Of a stretch of DNA of 64,000 bases, positions 17,812 to 28,500 are shown piece by piece; the stretch's first letter is position 1; every line of letters starts with the position of its first letter. The notes under the pieces are model-generated. The model had not been told where the DNA came from. It worked only from the letters and a program-made list of their open reading frames with translations, and made no database searches. The stretch comes from Bacillota bacterium. GTDB taxonomy: Bacteria; Bacillota; UBA4882; UBA8346. A program made the translations under genes and the position numbers. Where the stretch lies: contig JAEYPR010000020.1 in the NCBI GenBank assembly GCA_023410535.1, positions 124,001 to 188,000 on the forward strand, read 5' to 3'.

Positions 17812-18837
17812 TTAAGAGTTAACTCTTCCCTCTAAGTCTGCAACTTTTTTTTGCAATTCCTTAAGCTCTTTGAGCAATTCCGGTAATCGACCGGCAGTTG
17901 CTTGGATCCGCATATCTTCGGCATGCGGTCTAGCCGGAACTCCAGACACAAATGAATTGGCTGGAAGACTGTTAATTACTAATGCATGAGCTGCAATTAA
18001 CGTATCGTCGCCAACCTTAACATGACCAACTACTGATGATTTTCCAGACATTGTTACTCGATCGCCCAATTTAGTGCTTCCGGCGATACCAACCTGGGCA
18101 ATGATCAAATTATCTTCGCCGATGCGACAGTTATGAGCGATTTGAACCAAATTATCGATTTTCGTACCACGGCGGACCAAAGTATTTCCCGTCGTGGCCC
18201 GATCAATCGTTACATTTGCTCCGATTTCAACGTCATCTTCAATTACAACCGCTCCAACCTGAGGAACTTTGACGTGTTTCCCGTTCACTGTCACATATCC
18301 GAATCCATCGGCGCCAATTACTGTTCCAGCATGAATTTGCACGCGATCCCCAATGACACAATCTTCGCGAATGACCACGTTGGCATGAATAACGGTACCA
18401 TCCCCTATTTTGACTCGATCCATCAGTACCACGCCGGGGTGAATAATCGAGTTTTTCCCGATGGCAACGTCCTCGCCAATCACTACGTTTGCCCCAACCG
18501 AACAAGCCTCGCCCTGAAAATTTTGCCCAATTACCGCGCTACGGTGAATTCCAGGGACACATTGCGATTGCGGATTAAAAAAGGTCAAAATCTGGGCAAA
18601 CGCGAGTCGAGGATTGGCAATTCGTATTGCCGGTTTTGCCACCCGCTCAATGTTTGCCGGGATAATAACTGCTGAAGCCGGACTATTTACAACCGGGTCC
18701 ACTGCGCGTAACGTAGCGGCGAATGTTATTTCTCCGGCTTTTACATCATCGGAACTGGCAGCATTGGTAATTAAAATATCGCCATCCCCAACCAATTCTC
18801 CTTGAACCATTTTTGCCAAATCTCTCAATGATACCAT
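17812..18837 (-). CDS. lpxD: UDP-3-O-acylglucosamine N-acyltransferase LpxD
   Basis: A 341-residue enzyme of lipid A synthesis that adds the N-linked acyl chain to UDP-3-O-acylglucosamine. It has the LpxD N-terminal uridine-binding domain (about 1-95), then left-handed beta-helix hexapeptide repeats (about 98-310), and a C-terminal helix (ELLKELKELQKKVADLEGRV). The catalytic histidine is H235 in QIAHNCRIGEDN, as in E. coli His239. Placed between Skp-like and Lpt genes, it gives strong evidence that this organism makes lipid A. Confidence 0.95.
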   Translation of the reverse strand: MVSLRDLAKMVQGELVGDGDILITNAASSDDVKAGEITFAATLRAVDPVVNSPASAVIIPANIERVAKPAIRIANPRLAFAQILTFFNPQSQCVPGIHRSAVIGQNFQGEACSVGANVVIGEDVAIGKNSIIHPGVVLMDRVKIGDGTVIHANVVIREDCVIGDRVQIHAGTVIGADGFGYVTVNGKHVKVPQVGAVVIEDDVEIGANVTIDRATTGNTLVRRGTKIDNLVQIAHNCRIGEDNLIIAQVGIAGSTKLGDRVTMSGKSSVVGHVKVGDDTLIAAHALVINSLPANSFVSGVPARPHAEDMRIQATAGRLPELLKELKELQKKVADLEGRVNS

Positions 18838-18893
18838 CGGAATCGCGACCCCATTTCATGGTTGATACCCAAAAAATGATAATTAAAAACCTT

Positions 18894-19307
18894 TTATTTT
18901 AACTCTTTAACCACATCCGAAGTCAAGTCGACATCACTATAGATGAAAACCTGAGGACTGCTGACCGCTTTAATACCGCGCCGTTTTGAAACAGTCGCAA
19001 CAACTTGTTTCACCTTATTGACAAATTCCGCCTCTTTGTCGCTTTTATATTTTTCAAATTCTTGTTGAATTTGAGCTTTTTCAGCATCGGTTTTTGCTTG
19101 TTCAAACTTTTTCTTTAACTCTTGGCCTTTTGCAGCAACTTCCTTTTCGATGGATTTACTAACCGTGCTATCTTTCGAAATTTTGTTTAAATCAATTACC
19201 GCCACTTTGAACGTGAACGCATTAACAGCCCAAATCAAGCCACCTACAATAATTAATGCTCCAACGAGTATCGAAACCGGTAAAAGAAACCCTTTCGTAT
19301 CACCCAT
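18894..19307 (-). CDS. OmpH/Skp-like periplasmic chaperone, short paralog
   Basis: A 137-residue protein with an N-terminal hydrophobic segment (about 8-30) that may stay as an anchor, then an OmpH pattern (KVAVIDLNKI) and a charged coiled-coil (about 50-110) ending in VFIYSDVDLTSDVVKEL. Skp family trimers hold unfolded outer-membrane proteins in their tentacles. It follows the coiled-coil gene by 18 bases and precedes lpxD. A second Skp-like protein is encoded at 20196-20771. Confidence 0.82.
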   Translation of the reverse strand: MGDTKGFLLPVSILVGALIIVGGLIWAVNAFTFKVAVIDLNKISKDSTVSKSIEKEVAAKGQELKKKFEQAKTDAEKAQIQQEFEKYKSDKEAEFVNKVKQVVATVSKRRGIKAVSSPQVFIYSDVDLTSDVVKELK

Positions 19308-19325
19308 AACGTGACCCCTTTCGCT

Positions 19326-20183
19326 TTATTGTTCTGAACGCAAGCGAACTGCCCGCTGCAGATCGCTTTCTCGTTGTTGATACCATGATTGATATTCAAG
19401 CTCAATCTTTTCTTTTAAAGAACTTAACTGTTCATGGATATAATTATCTTGTTCAGTTGATATCCTTTTTAAGGATAGATCTAATTCGGACTTTTTTTGT
19501 TCTTTATAATTTTGCAATTCGGTTGCTAGCTTTTGTTTTTCAACCGAATAATCATGCTCGATAATCTGTTTCAACCGAGCGATTTCTGAAATTAATTCTT
19601 CTTTTTGACGTTTTCTACCCTCATCAAGATTTACCATATCGATCAATGTCAATCTTAATTGGAGGCTGACCAGATTGGTTTGTTGATTGGATTCTAAATT
19701 GCGCCGAAATTCACTCAGTTTTTGATTAATACTACCTTCTTTTTGTCTAATATCATTTTCGTAACCATCCCGAAGGGTCTGCGATTTTTCATTTATCCTA
19801 ACGGTGGCGTCTTTTCTTAGTTTCTGTTCAAAATTGTCGATCTGGTTCTGAATGACCTGTTGTTTAAATGAATCTTCAGAATCAAAAATTTTCTCAATTT
19901 GTTCAATTTGAATTTGAATGCCTTCAGCGACTGAAGATTCATCTTGGAGGCCTTCATTCCCATCGTTCTTTTTCCCATGATTGCCCCTGTTTGAAATCAG
20001 TCGTCCGAAGGCGGCTCCGACTTCCCGATAGCGGTTCCAATCGGGAAGCGGTTTTAAAGTCTCTTGTGTTACGGTTGTACTGCTTCGTGATTGATATGAT
20101 CTATTTTGGATATTTAAAGCGATTGTTATCCCGATAATCACCATCAAAATGATCACGAAGGTTTTTTTTTGCTGAAATTGCAT
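19326..20183 (-). CDS. Membrane-anchored coiled-coil protein, unknown
   Basis: A 285-residue protein with one N-terminal transmembrane or signal segment (about 8-24) and a long charged coiled-coil from about 90 to the end, rich in Gln, Glu, Lys and Arg. I recognise no catalytic motif. It lies between two Skp-like genes with 12-18 base gaps, so a chaperone or structural role in the periplasm is plausible. It could be an enlarged Skp relative, since charged helical hairpins are the core of that fold, but sequence alone does not show it. Confidence 0.72.
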   Translation of the reverse strand: MQFQQKKTFVIILMVIIGITIALNIQNRSYQSRSSTTVTQETLKPLPDWNRYREVGAAFGRLISNRGNHGKKNDGNEGLQDESSVAEGIQIQIEQIEKIFDSEDSFKQQVIQNQIDNFEQKLRKDATVRINEKSQTLRDGYENDIRQKEGSINQKLSEFRRNLESNQQTNLVSLQLRLTLIDMVNLDEGRKRQKEELISEIARLKQIIEHDYSVEKQKLATELQNYKEQKKSELDLSLKRISTEQDNYIHEQLSSLKEKIELEYQSWYQQRESDLQRAVRLRSEQ

Positions 20184-20195
20184 AATGTCAACTTC

Positions 20196-20771
20196 TTATT
20201 TTTTTGTCTCTTTGGAAGCCTCTTTTGCCGCTTTATCCAATACCGCTTGGGTGATATCGGTGCCACCGAATAAAACAGCACCCTTTTCGAGTACTACCGC
20301 TACTTTTTGGTCACTGGCCGCATCGCTGATTAACTTATTTTGCTTGTCAACAACGGCTTTCTTTTGGTCATTTAAATATTTCTGGATTTCAGAATATTTC
20401 TGTTCCAATTGTTGTTTGGATTCATCGGTTTTCTTTTGAACTTCTTCTTGAAGCTTTTTATCAATGGTCGTTTGCTCGGTAGTTGATTTTCCGTTCTTTT
20501 CTTGGGTTGCTTTGTCTTGTAGTTGTTTTACAGTATTTTTATGAGACTCATAAATATAACCTTGATACTTTTCAAACTCGCTCTGTTTATCTTTAACTAA
20601 AGCTTCTAAACGTTGAAAGTCAGGCAATTGATCGCGTAATTTCTCAGTGTCGACGATTCCAATCGGACCGTTGGAGGGCGCTGCTGCCCCTGTAAGCCCA
20701 CTAACCAGTATTACTACTGTTAAAACTAAAACTCCCAAAGTAAAAACCTGGATCATTTTCTCTTTTTTCAT
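20196..20771 (-). CDS. OmpH/Skp-like periplasmic chaperone
   Basis: A 191-residue protein with a signal peptide or anchor (about 8-30), the OmpH start pattern IGIVDTEKLRDQLPDFQ, a long charged coiled-coil (about 55-150) and the closing beta pattern KVAVVLEKGAVLFGGTDITQAVLDKA typical of Skp. The start ATG has GAGGAG upstream. It would carry unfolded barrel proteins to BamA, which is encoded two genes upstream. Confidence 0.87.
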   Translation of the reverse strand: MKKEKMIQVFTLGVLVLTVVILVSGLTGAAAPSNGPIGIVDTEKLRDQLPDFQRLEALVKDKQSEFEKYQGYIYESHKNTVKQLQDKATQEKNGKSTTEQTTIDKKLQEEVQKKTDESKQQLEQKYSEIQKYLNDQKKAVVDKQNKLISDAASDQKVAVVLEKGAVLFGGTDITQAVLDKAAKEASKETKK

Positions 20772-20806
20772 ATTGGTTCTCCTCTTCCTTTAGTTAAAAA
20801 TATATA

Positions 20807-22096
20807 CTAAAAATGAAACATAACCTGAACTCCAAAAAGATGATCATATTTTAAAAATTCCAAATTAGTGCTATCGTTCAGTTTGATTCCTACTAAAGCT
20901 TCATTGGGGCTGTGCTCCAACCCAAAGCTTAACTGCAGATAATCACCACGATCAAATTGAAATTCAAACCGTAAATCCTTATAATCCTCTACGGGATTAA
21001 ATTCGATCGCACCAGACAAATTAGGAGACATTGGAAATTTAATTCCGTATTTATAACCCTCTTCAGGATAATCAATCCAAAACTTACGGGCAAAAAGTTC
21101 AAAATCATTATTTCGATAACCTAAATAGGTATATAAATTACCAAACGAGCGTTTGGAACCGATAAAATACCTAGCTTCCAGCTTTGTTTGGATCACCTTC
21201 GAAATGAATTCAAGTTTGGCAACGGTTTCAACTCCAGGTTTAAGGGTCAGTCGCTCCGACATTCCCCATTGCTGGACTTTATTAGAATGAACAAACGAAT
21301 TCATCAGTAGTTTTTCAATCCGAGTCTGGTAGTGCGTTACAAACTCAATCGGCAACCCAGTCATCAGACTGCATGTTTCACGATAGGTCTGGTTTTGAAA
21401 ATTCACAAACCAAGTGGGAATATCATCGGAGACATAATGAACATCAACCTCGTGAATTAACGGTTCAACCGGAGTTAAAACTACCCGGAAGTTCGTCTCA
21501 ATTCCAGTTGCAACATCAAAACGGTATGAATACCCCGGGTATTCCCGTTCGACTAAATAATTGACAACCAGTTTAATGGTTTCTGCCGACCATCCTCCCG
21601 AAGCGACCGGTAGACCGACAAGTATCTGATTGAGTTCCGCTTCAATTTTACCATTTAATTCATCGGTTATTTCATTAAATTCAGGGGCAAGTCCCTTCAC
21701 TTCCAAGGACAATTTAACTTTTGCAATTAATGGCGGGACCGGAGTTAATTGGATCACAACCCGGGTATGTTCATCAATGAGCAATTCAACAGAATCAATG
21801 TTAAATCCGGTCAAAACCTTTGAAAATACTTTTGATATCGCTGTTTTGACAGTTTCCTTATTTTGTTGTAATAAAGAAAGGGGTTGGGAGAGTAAAATTT
21901 TCTCTCCCACCCGGCCAACACTGTACTCAATCCGATCCTGAAGTCCTTCATAAACATTTCCGGAAACAATTAGTTGGACTTCTACAGATTGAACTTTTTT
22001 ATCATTATTTTCAGAAACAGCTGATACGGTTCCCCCGCTAAAACAATTAACACCTATCAGCAACAATATCAGCAGCTTAGGAACGATTTTCACCAT
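20807..22096 (-). CDS. Predicted outer-membrane protein beside BamA
   Basis: A 429-residue secreted protein with a signal peptide (about 1-26). The N-terminal half has two similar alpha/beta units, each closing with a LTPVPPLI or LTPVEPLI segment, which recall POTRA-like modules. The C-terminal 150 residues alternate polar and aromatic residues and end in VQVMFHF, a typical beta-barrel C-terminal signal. It starts 14 bases after bamA. I do not recognise the family; a helper of BamA or a lineage-specific barrel is inference. Confidence 0.75.
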   Translation of the reverse strand: MVKIVPKLLILLLIGVNCFSGGTVSAVSENNDKKVQSVEVQLIVSGNVYEGLQDRIEYSVGRVGEKILLSQPLSLLQQNKETVKTAISKVFSKVLTGFNIDSVELLIDEHTRVVIQLTPVPPLIAKVKLSLEVKGLAPEFNEITDELNGKIEAELNQILVGLPVASGGWSAETIKLVVNYLVEREYPGYSYRFDVATGIETNFRVVLTPVEPLIHEVDVHYVSDDIPTWFVNFQNQTYRETCSLMTGLPIEFVTHYQTRIEKLLMNSFVHSNKVQQWGMSERLTLKPGVETVAKLEFISKVIQTKLEARYFIGSKRSFGNLYTYLGYRNNDFELFARKFWIDYPEEGYKYGIKFPMSPNLSGAIEFNPVEDYKDLRFEFQFDRGDYLQLSFGLEHSPNEALVGIKLNDSTNLEFLKYDHLFGVQVMFHF

Positions 22097-22110
22097 ATCA
22101 CCTCAAGGGA

Positions 22111-23898
22111 TTAGAACATTTCACCTAAGCTAAATACTAAACGATTATCGCCATTTTTACCGGTATTCCATGCTTGATCCAAACGTAAAACACCCAAGAA
22201 CGGAATGTTGTACCGGAGACCAACACCATAATCCGTCTTTAGCGAACTTCCCCCACCAATATTGTTAATTTGACCTGCATCATAGAAAAGGACAAATTCT
22301 AAACTCTTGTTGGAAGGCATCCGGTAACGCAGTTCGGTATTGGATAACAGATATTGAGATCCAATCAGCTGAGTTGTCAGAGCGTCATCGTACCGACGGT
22401 CGGCATAACCACGGAGCTTATACATTCCCCCAAGGTAAAGGGCGTCGTAATCCGGATAGCTGCCATCAATAACTGAGGCCTGTAACCGCGTCCCTAAAAC
22501 AAGATTGGGATTGAAAGCATGGAACCATTTTCCTTCCAACGTGGCTTTTTGATAATTGAATTCTCCGCCAAAAAATTCACCGGCATTCGTGTAATCGGCC
22601 GAGAGCCAATAACCGCCATCGACAAAGTTTCGATCCTGATATGATAATTTATTTTTGGTCAAACTAAGCCCAGCCGAATTATCCCAAAACTCAATCGTCG
22701 TATTTGGAGTATTACTAACTCCATCCACCGTCGTGGTAAGTTCATCAATGGTATTGCGCTTGAAACCAAATTGGACTTGACCTGTTACATCCTTCCACAA
22801 AGGACGTCCGAACGAAACCGAAAGTCCGGTCTCGATCAAATGAATATCATATTGTGTGTCCTTGGGGGTACCCAGATTCCACTTATTCATCGTCGTCGTA
22901 AAATCATTATCGGAATTCCACATGGATACGCCGAACGAAGTATGCTTTTTGTCCAACCAAGGTTCATAGAAAGAGAATTGAGCGTTTTGTTCGGATTCGG
23001 TGAAGTTCAAATCTAATGACAAATTTTGCCCAAGACCCATTAAGTTTGCTTCTGAGTAACCGAGTACGCCGCCAATTTCACCGCTGGATTGCCCGAAAGA
23101 AACACCAAATGAGAACGTTCCCGTTTGGGCTTCCTTCACATCAAAAATTACATCGTACGCATCGGGAACCGTTGTGCTCTTTTCAAAATGCGGCTCAACA
23201 TTGTCGAAAAGTCGCAACCGCATGATCTTCATAAAATCTTCGCGAAGAGCATTATAATCAAAGATGTCGCCCTCTTTGATACTCAATTCCCGTAAGAAAA
23301 CAAATTCCTTCGTTTTCTGTAACCCTTTAACAATAATCTTACCATATTTATTCTCAACTAACTCAATCTGGACTACGCCATCTTGGGAAAATCCGATTTT
23401 TCCTTCCGCGCGCGGTTCAATAAACAAACCTTTCGTTTCGCGGAAATATTTTAACGCTTTGGTTAGCTCTTCACGGAAAGTAACTGTATTAAACACTTCT
23501 CCCGGTTTCTGAGAAAAAAACGATTGCATTTCTTCCGGTTTGACTTTGGTCAGGCCGGAAATATTCAACTCTTTAAACTTTGGATTTTCAACGACTTCAA
23601 AGATAACTTTCACGCCATTAAACATTGTTTCCGTCTTAACGCTTACGTCCGAGAAATATCCCAAATCCGATATGGCCTTCATATCTGCTTCCACTTGTCG
23701 AGCATCGAAGGGTTCTCCGATTCGAACTTTAGAGATTACACCAAGAATCTTCCAAGACGGAACTTGGGTGTTTCCCTGTACATCGACCATCATAACGACT
23801 GGGTTTGTTTCAGCAGTAGCCGGCCATACCATTACTAGAGTTAAGCAACAAACCAGGAGTATAATATAAACACCACGGATCCGGCTATACAAGTTCAA
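22111..23898 (-). CDS. bamA: Outer-membrane protein assembly factor BamA
   Basis: A 595-residue Omp85 protein that folds barrel proteins into the outer membrane. After a signal peptide it has three POTRA domains (about 35-105, 106-185 and 186-260), fewer than the five of E. coli, and then a 16-strand barrel. The strand-16 loop motif LRGYADRRYD matches the VRGF/Y lock of the family, and the chain ends in LVFSLGEMF. The start is a TTG with GAGGGGG six bases upstream. It heads a run of outer-membrane genes reaching lpxD. Confidence 0.93.
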   Translation of the reverse strand: MNLYSRIRGVYIILLVCCLTLVMVWPATAETNPVVMMVDVQGNTQVPSWKILGVISKVRIGEPFDARQVEADMKAISDLGYFSDVSVKTETMFNGVKVIFEVVENPKFKELNISGLTKVKPEEMQSFFSQKPGEVFNTVTFREELTKALKYFRETKGLFIEPRAEGKIGFSQDGVVQIELVENKYGKIIVKGLQKTKEFVFLRELSIKEGDIFDYNALREDFMKIMRLRLFDNVEPHFEKSTTVPDAYDVIFDVKEAQTGTFSFGVSFGQSSGEIGGVLGYSEANLMGLGQNLSLDLNFTESEQNAQFSFYEPWLDKKHTSFGVSMWNSDNDFTTTMNKWNLGTPKDTQYDIHLIETGLSVSFGRPLWKDVTGQVQFGFKRNTIDELTTTVDGVSNTPNTTIEFWDNSAGLSLTKNKLSYQDRNFVDGGYWLSADYTNAGEFFGGEFNYQKATLEGKWFHAFNPNLVLGTRLQASVIDGSYPDYDALYLGGMYKLRGYADRRYDDALTTQLIGSQYLLSNTELRYRMPSNKSLEFVLFYDAGQINNIGGGSSLKTDYGVGLRYNIPFLGVLRLDQAWNTGKNGDNRLVFSLGEMF

Positions 23899-23917
23899 AA
23901 ATATCCCCCTCTAAAAG

Positions 23918-24595
23918 TTATTTTCCGCTTCTCAAACTACGAGAAGCTTCCCGAGTCAAAGCGTCTTCATCGATGGTCAACTGGGTCACCGGTTGTACCC
24001 GAGTGCGAGTTGCTACAACAGTGGTTTCTGACTGTTGGCGCCGAGTCAATTCCGAGCTTTCCGCAATGGTTTCAACTTTGGCTATCGCCACAGGAGCAAC
24101 TTTGGGTTGTGTCCCCGTTATCTCCGGTGTCTTTACAATCGGTGGTTCCGGTTGTGTTTTCACAGCGACCGCAACTGGCTTGTCGACAATTTGCTCGGGT
24201 ATCTCTTTTGTTACTACGCTCTTTGTTTGTCCTTCAATAACAGGAGTTATCTTAGCTGTTGGATGGGTAGCCAGATTTTGGCTGGCAATGTTGTTCTTTC
24301 CCATCTTCGCGTTGAAAAGAATCGCTGCAAATAAAAGAATTGAAGCGGCGATCGGCACCAAATATACCTTTTTGAAATTACCCAGGGACTTCTTTTCGAT
24401 TTTCGCAGTAACATTACTCTTAACGGTTTCACGACGACTTAGTTCCCAAGCATGTTTCACTTCCGCTTGAGCTAAGTTAAGAATAATTTCCCCACGAATC
24501 GGATTCGACTGGCTATATTCATTCTTTGCTTTATCTAGCCAATCTTTCGCCTCGTCAATATGTTCAATGAGCACCCCTGAATTCATCTTGTCCAT
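23918..24595 (-). CDS. Single-pass membrane protein with long Pro/Val/Thr-rich tail
   Basis: About 225 residues. A soluble, helical N-terminal part (about 1-75, with EAKDWLDKAKNEYSQSNPIRGEIILNL) is followed by a transmembrane helix (about 80-98) and an extended periplasmic tail rich in Pro, Val, Thr and Ala. I do not recognise it. It lies between the sigma-factor gene and bamA, 20 bases before bamA. The layout resembles anti-sigma or TonB-like proteins in shape only, so a link with the neighbouring sigma factor is possible but unproven. Confidence 0.7.
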   Translation of the reverse strand: MDKMNSGVLIEHIDEAKDWLDKAKNEYSQSNPIRGEIILNLAQAEVKHAWELSRRETVKSNVTAKIEKKSLGNFKKVYLVPIAASILLFAAILFNAKMGKNNIASQNLATHPTAKITPVIEGQTKSVVTKEIPEQIVDKPVAVAVKTQPEPPIVKTPEITGTQPKVAPVAIAKVETIAESSELTRRQQSETTVVATRTRVQPVTQLTIDEDALTREASRSLRSGK

Positions 24596-24781
24596 CAAAA
24601 ACGCCGCCTTTCATTACAACCCTATGCCATATTATCCGTTTTCCTTCTGATATTTTGGCAGGCGAAAAAACCTGAAATTTTGCGTTTAACTCCCAACAAG
24701 TAACTCATTCTTGAAATTAGGCCCACATCTAACTTTATTTTACGATATATGTCCATGAATCATTTGAACCTAATCATCACT

Positions 24782-25426
24782 TTAACTGCTTATTTTCATT
24801 TCCGCTCTTAACTTCGACAACATACCACGTAATCGTTGTAAAGCTTTTTTTTGAATCTTATAAAAATAAGACAAACTAATCTTCATTTCCTGAGCGGATA
24901 TCGCCGGTTCCTTATCAAACAGATACAAATCATAAATAACCTTCTGTTCTTTCGGATTTAAGCGTGAAATTGCCGAATTGACTTGTTGCCCAATCATCTT
25001 AATTGTCACTTCTTCTTCGACATTGACATGTTTATCGGCAATTCGTGAAAGAATTCCTTCGAATTCTTCCTCAGTAATGGCTATTTCTAAGGATTCATGG
25101 GTTGAACGCTGCCGTTTTAAATAATCAATCATTCTACCCCGAATACGGTGCTGCGCAAAAGTACTGAATCGTACGCCTTGCGTTGGATCAAAACTCTCCG
25201 CAGCCTCAATCAGCCCAACCGTTCCTTCTTGGATCAAGTCAAAAAAAACATCTTCTTGAGCGGTTATCCGGGAAGCGATTTTATAAACTAACGGCTGGTA
25301 CGACTCGATAATCCGCTGCCTGGCATCCCGGGATTTTGCTGACTTATAACCTTCCCAGAGTTGGGCTTCCTCTATTTGAGACAATATTTGTATTTTTGAA
25401 AGTTCCGCAAGATAATGCTGAATCAA
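24782..25426 (-). CDS. Alternative sigma-70 factor (FliA/WhiG-like)
   Basis: About 214 residues. The TTG at 25426 with GGAAGG six bases upstream is preferred over an ATG seven codons earlier that lacks a ribosome site. Region 2 is clear (ESYQPLVYKIASRI, FFDLIQEGTVGLIEAAESFDPTQGVRFSTFAQHRIRG split across 2.1-2.4), and region 4 lies at about 150-205 (INSAISRLNPKEQKVIYDLYLFD, then a helix-turn-helix). The size and motif pattern fit the group 3 FliA/SigD/WhiG class. It sits between tamB and bamA, so it may direct transcription of envelope genes (inference). Confidence 0.85.
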   Translation of the reverse strand: MIQHYLAELSKIQILSQIEEAQLWEGYKSAKSRDARQRIIESYQPLVYKIASRITAQEDVFFDLIQEGTVGLIEAAESFDPTQGVRFSTFAQHRIRGRMIDYLKRQRSTHESLEIAITEEEFEGILSRIADKHVNVEEEVTIKMIGQQVNSAISRLNPKEQKVIYDLYLFDKEPAISAQEMKISLSYFYKIQKKALQRLRGMLSKLRAEMKISS

Positions 25427-25568
25427 AAGACACCTTCCTGGGAGCATATTAGGTTAACATTTTTCGGTCCGGTTTGCCTCTGTTAAATTCTCGTTATCCT
25501 CGACGTTATCCTTCAAGTAAAACCAAGACATTTTAGGTTTTTCATCTAGGAAAATCAAATAATTACCA

Positions 25569-28500
25569 TTAAAAATGAAACCGATAAATCAACCGAAATG
25601 ATGTTCCTTCATCAACCGAATAGGTTCCCCCAGCCAGCAAATTGGGAGTTAAATTGTAATCCAGTCCCCAAGTCTCTTCCGGTTCGTCCGCGACAAACCG
25701 GCTATATGATAAAAAGAGTTGATCAGTAATATAGTCGCCGACATTAATCCGGAATTTTTTCTCCCGGTAATCCTGTTCCAAATAGAAATAATCCACCTTC
25801 AGCGCCCTGCGAATCTCATAAAAAACATCACCCAACAACGTGTCGGTTACAGCGGAAATATTTCCGGAAACAGCTCCATTAAAAGTGAATTGACGTTCAC
25901 CATTCAGTTCGGACCAATTGAGTAATGCAAATAATTCCGACTGGGAAAGGAACGGTTGTGAATTAATGTTAAAAAAGAGATTGCCACCGATCTGTCCTTT
26001 GATGGTTAAAAACACTTCCACGTTTGAAGTTTTTAAGCTTGATTCAACATCAATCAACGGAGTGAACCCTTCGGCATTATCGAAAGAGGCTTCGCCGCTA
26101 TTCACTTTAAATGTCTGTCCATAAACGGTTAGCACCCCTGTTTTGGATTTCGCCGCGCCGTTAATCACTGGGGCTTGTAGCGGCCCTTTGATGTGAAGCT
26201 CACCCTCAACAGCCACATCGGCCAAACCATACTGGCGATAACGAACATTCTTACCGGTTTTGATCGATAAATCAAGGGTCGGATTCCAATCACTGTTTTT
26301 CTTCTTCCCTTGAATTCCCAAAATACCCATTCGACAATTGTTCACATTAATTTGACCTGTAATAACCGGTTTGGTGATTGAGCCGGTTAATCCCACATTG
26401 AGCGTGCTATATCCATCAAAATATAAACTCTTATAGTAAATTCGGCTACCGTTAAAAGTTATATTGAGATCGGGATTGAAAATTCCTTTCGCAATGTTTA
26501 CTGATCCGCCCAATGAAAAACGCCCGGTTCCATATGATCCTTGCAAAGAATTAATTTCCGCAGTATCCCCTTTAAAAGTCAGCGCGCCTTCCAGTCCTTG
26601 CGCCGCGGCCGACAAAGACGGACTGGAAAAACCGACCGAATTGCAGCCCAGATTACCAAAAACAGCCGGTTTGACGATATCGCCGGTCAGGCGAAGTTCG
26701 CCTGAAAGCGTCCCTTTGGTAATCGTAAAATTACGGGCGCCAATATTAATCACGTCCGCCGGGAACATTTTTAACCCGACCTCAATATTTAACCCTTTTT
26801 GAACGTCTCCGGTTTTCACCGGTAGTTTTAACATATTCGACAGCTCTGCCGGCCAAGGCACATAACCTCTGAGATCAAGTAAACCCCCTTGATTTACCAA
26901 ACGGCCTTCATCAATTTCAAACCCTTGGTTGGAAAATTTCCCCCGCAACCGCAGATCGCCCAAGATCTTTTGATTGACCGCGGCACTGGGAATGGTGATC
27001 TGGTAATCACCCGCAATCCGATTCCCGGTCCATTCAAGGTTAACTTCGGAATTGGCGATACCATCGCACTTATAGTCGGACTTTATAAAAAGGTTGATAA
27101 TCTGCAATGGAAAATTGTTCAAAAAGGTCTTTAGTTTTAAAGTCCGGTCACGTTCCCAAACCCCATTGGCAAGTAGCGAACCACTGCCGTGGCGCAACTC
27201 AACTTTTTCAATGTTCAATTTATTTTGGGTGTATGAAACATCAAAATTCCCTTGAACCGGAATCCCGTTAACGGATCCGCTGGGCAACTCGCCGATCATG
27301 CGAACGAGCGGTCGTTCCAGCGTTCCGGTCACATTAACCATCCCCGAAAGTTTCCCCACTGCCGCGATCGATGTCAAATTGCCGAGTTGCATCAGTTCTT
27401 GTAAGTCACATGAAATAACTTGAATCCCCAGATTCAATTGAATTGGTTTGGTATTTTCGATTCTTCCGTATAACTTAAGCGAACTATCCTTATTGTCTAA
27501 TTGCGCACTCTTAATCTCAAGCCCTTGCAGATTCCAAATAATGTCGGCATCAAAATTTTGATAATCAAATGTCCCGAAGTTCAAATTAGTCCCACTAACA
27601 TTTCCATTAAACATGGGATGTTGAATATCTCCAACTAAATTGCCGGCAAATTTCACATTCCCCTTCAGGGCTTTTCCGTTATACTCCAAGCCCAACAGCT
27701 CGAGATCAAATGCATTCGAAGTTGCGTGTAAATCCCACGCCGCTGAGGATATTTGGCCGGTTACTTCAACTTGAGAATCTCCATCGGATAAAACGAACTG
27801 TTCCAACTCCAGTTTCCGCAAATCACCGGTAAAATCGATTACCCCGCGTTCCATCTGAAAATTCTTATAACTTGGGTTGACTAATTCAATTCTACCTTGG
27901 AATTTGGGGTCACTAACAAGGCCTGCCACACCAATTCGCGCTTTACCCAGTCCATCAATGCCGAAATCCGAATTGGCGGGAAGCATTTTCCAAAAACGCA
28001 ATAGTTTTATGTTATCACTTTCCAAAACCAATTGAAGCTGCGGTGAATTTTCCCAAGCCAAACGTCCTTGCAGTTTATAATCACCGGAATCGGTGACGAC
28101 CTGTAGATTGGTCGTCTCTAATCCCTTATTGGCATAACGCAAATCGCCCTTAATCTCGCCGATAACTTTCGAATCCCAGGACAGATCGCGAAATTGACCT
28201 GAAATGAGACCCGACGGGTTTGCAACGGGTCCGCTAAACGTCAATATTCCATTAAAATAACCGTCAACCGGATACTTTTTTTCATCCCGCAAGAGATCCC
28301 GTAATTGAACATCAGCGACACTAAAATCAGCCCGCAATTGCGAATCATCATAGATCAAGTGGCCATAAAATTGACCGTTACCGATATTCCCTTGAATCGA
28401 ATCCAATGAAAAAGCGCCATGGTTCCAACTAAAAATCCCATTGGTTTGATCAATTAAAAAACCTTGCCACCGTAACGATTTCGCCTGAAATACCCCTAGT

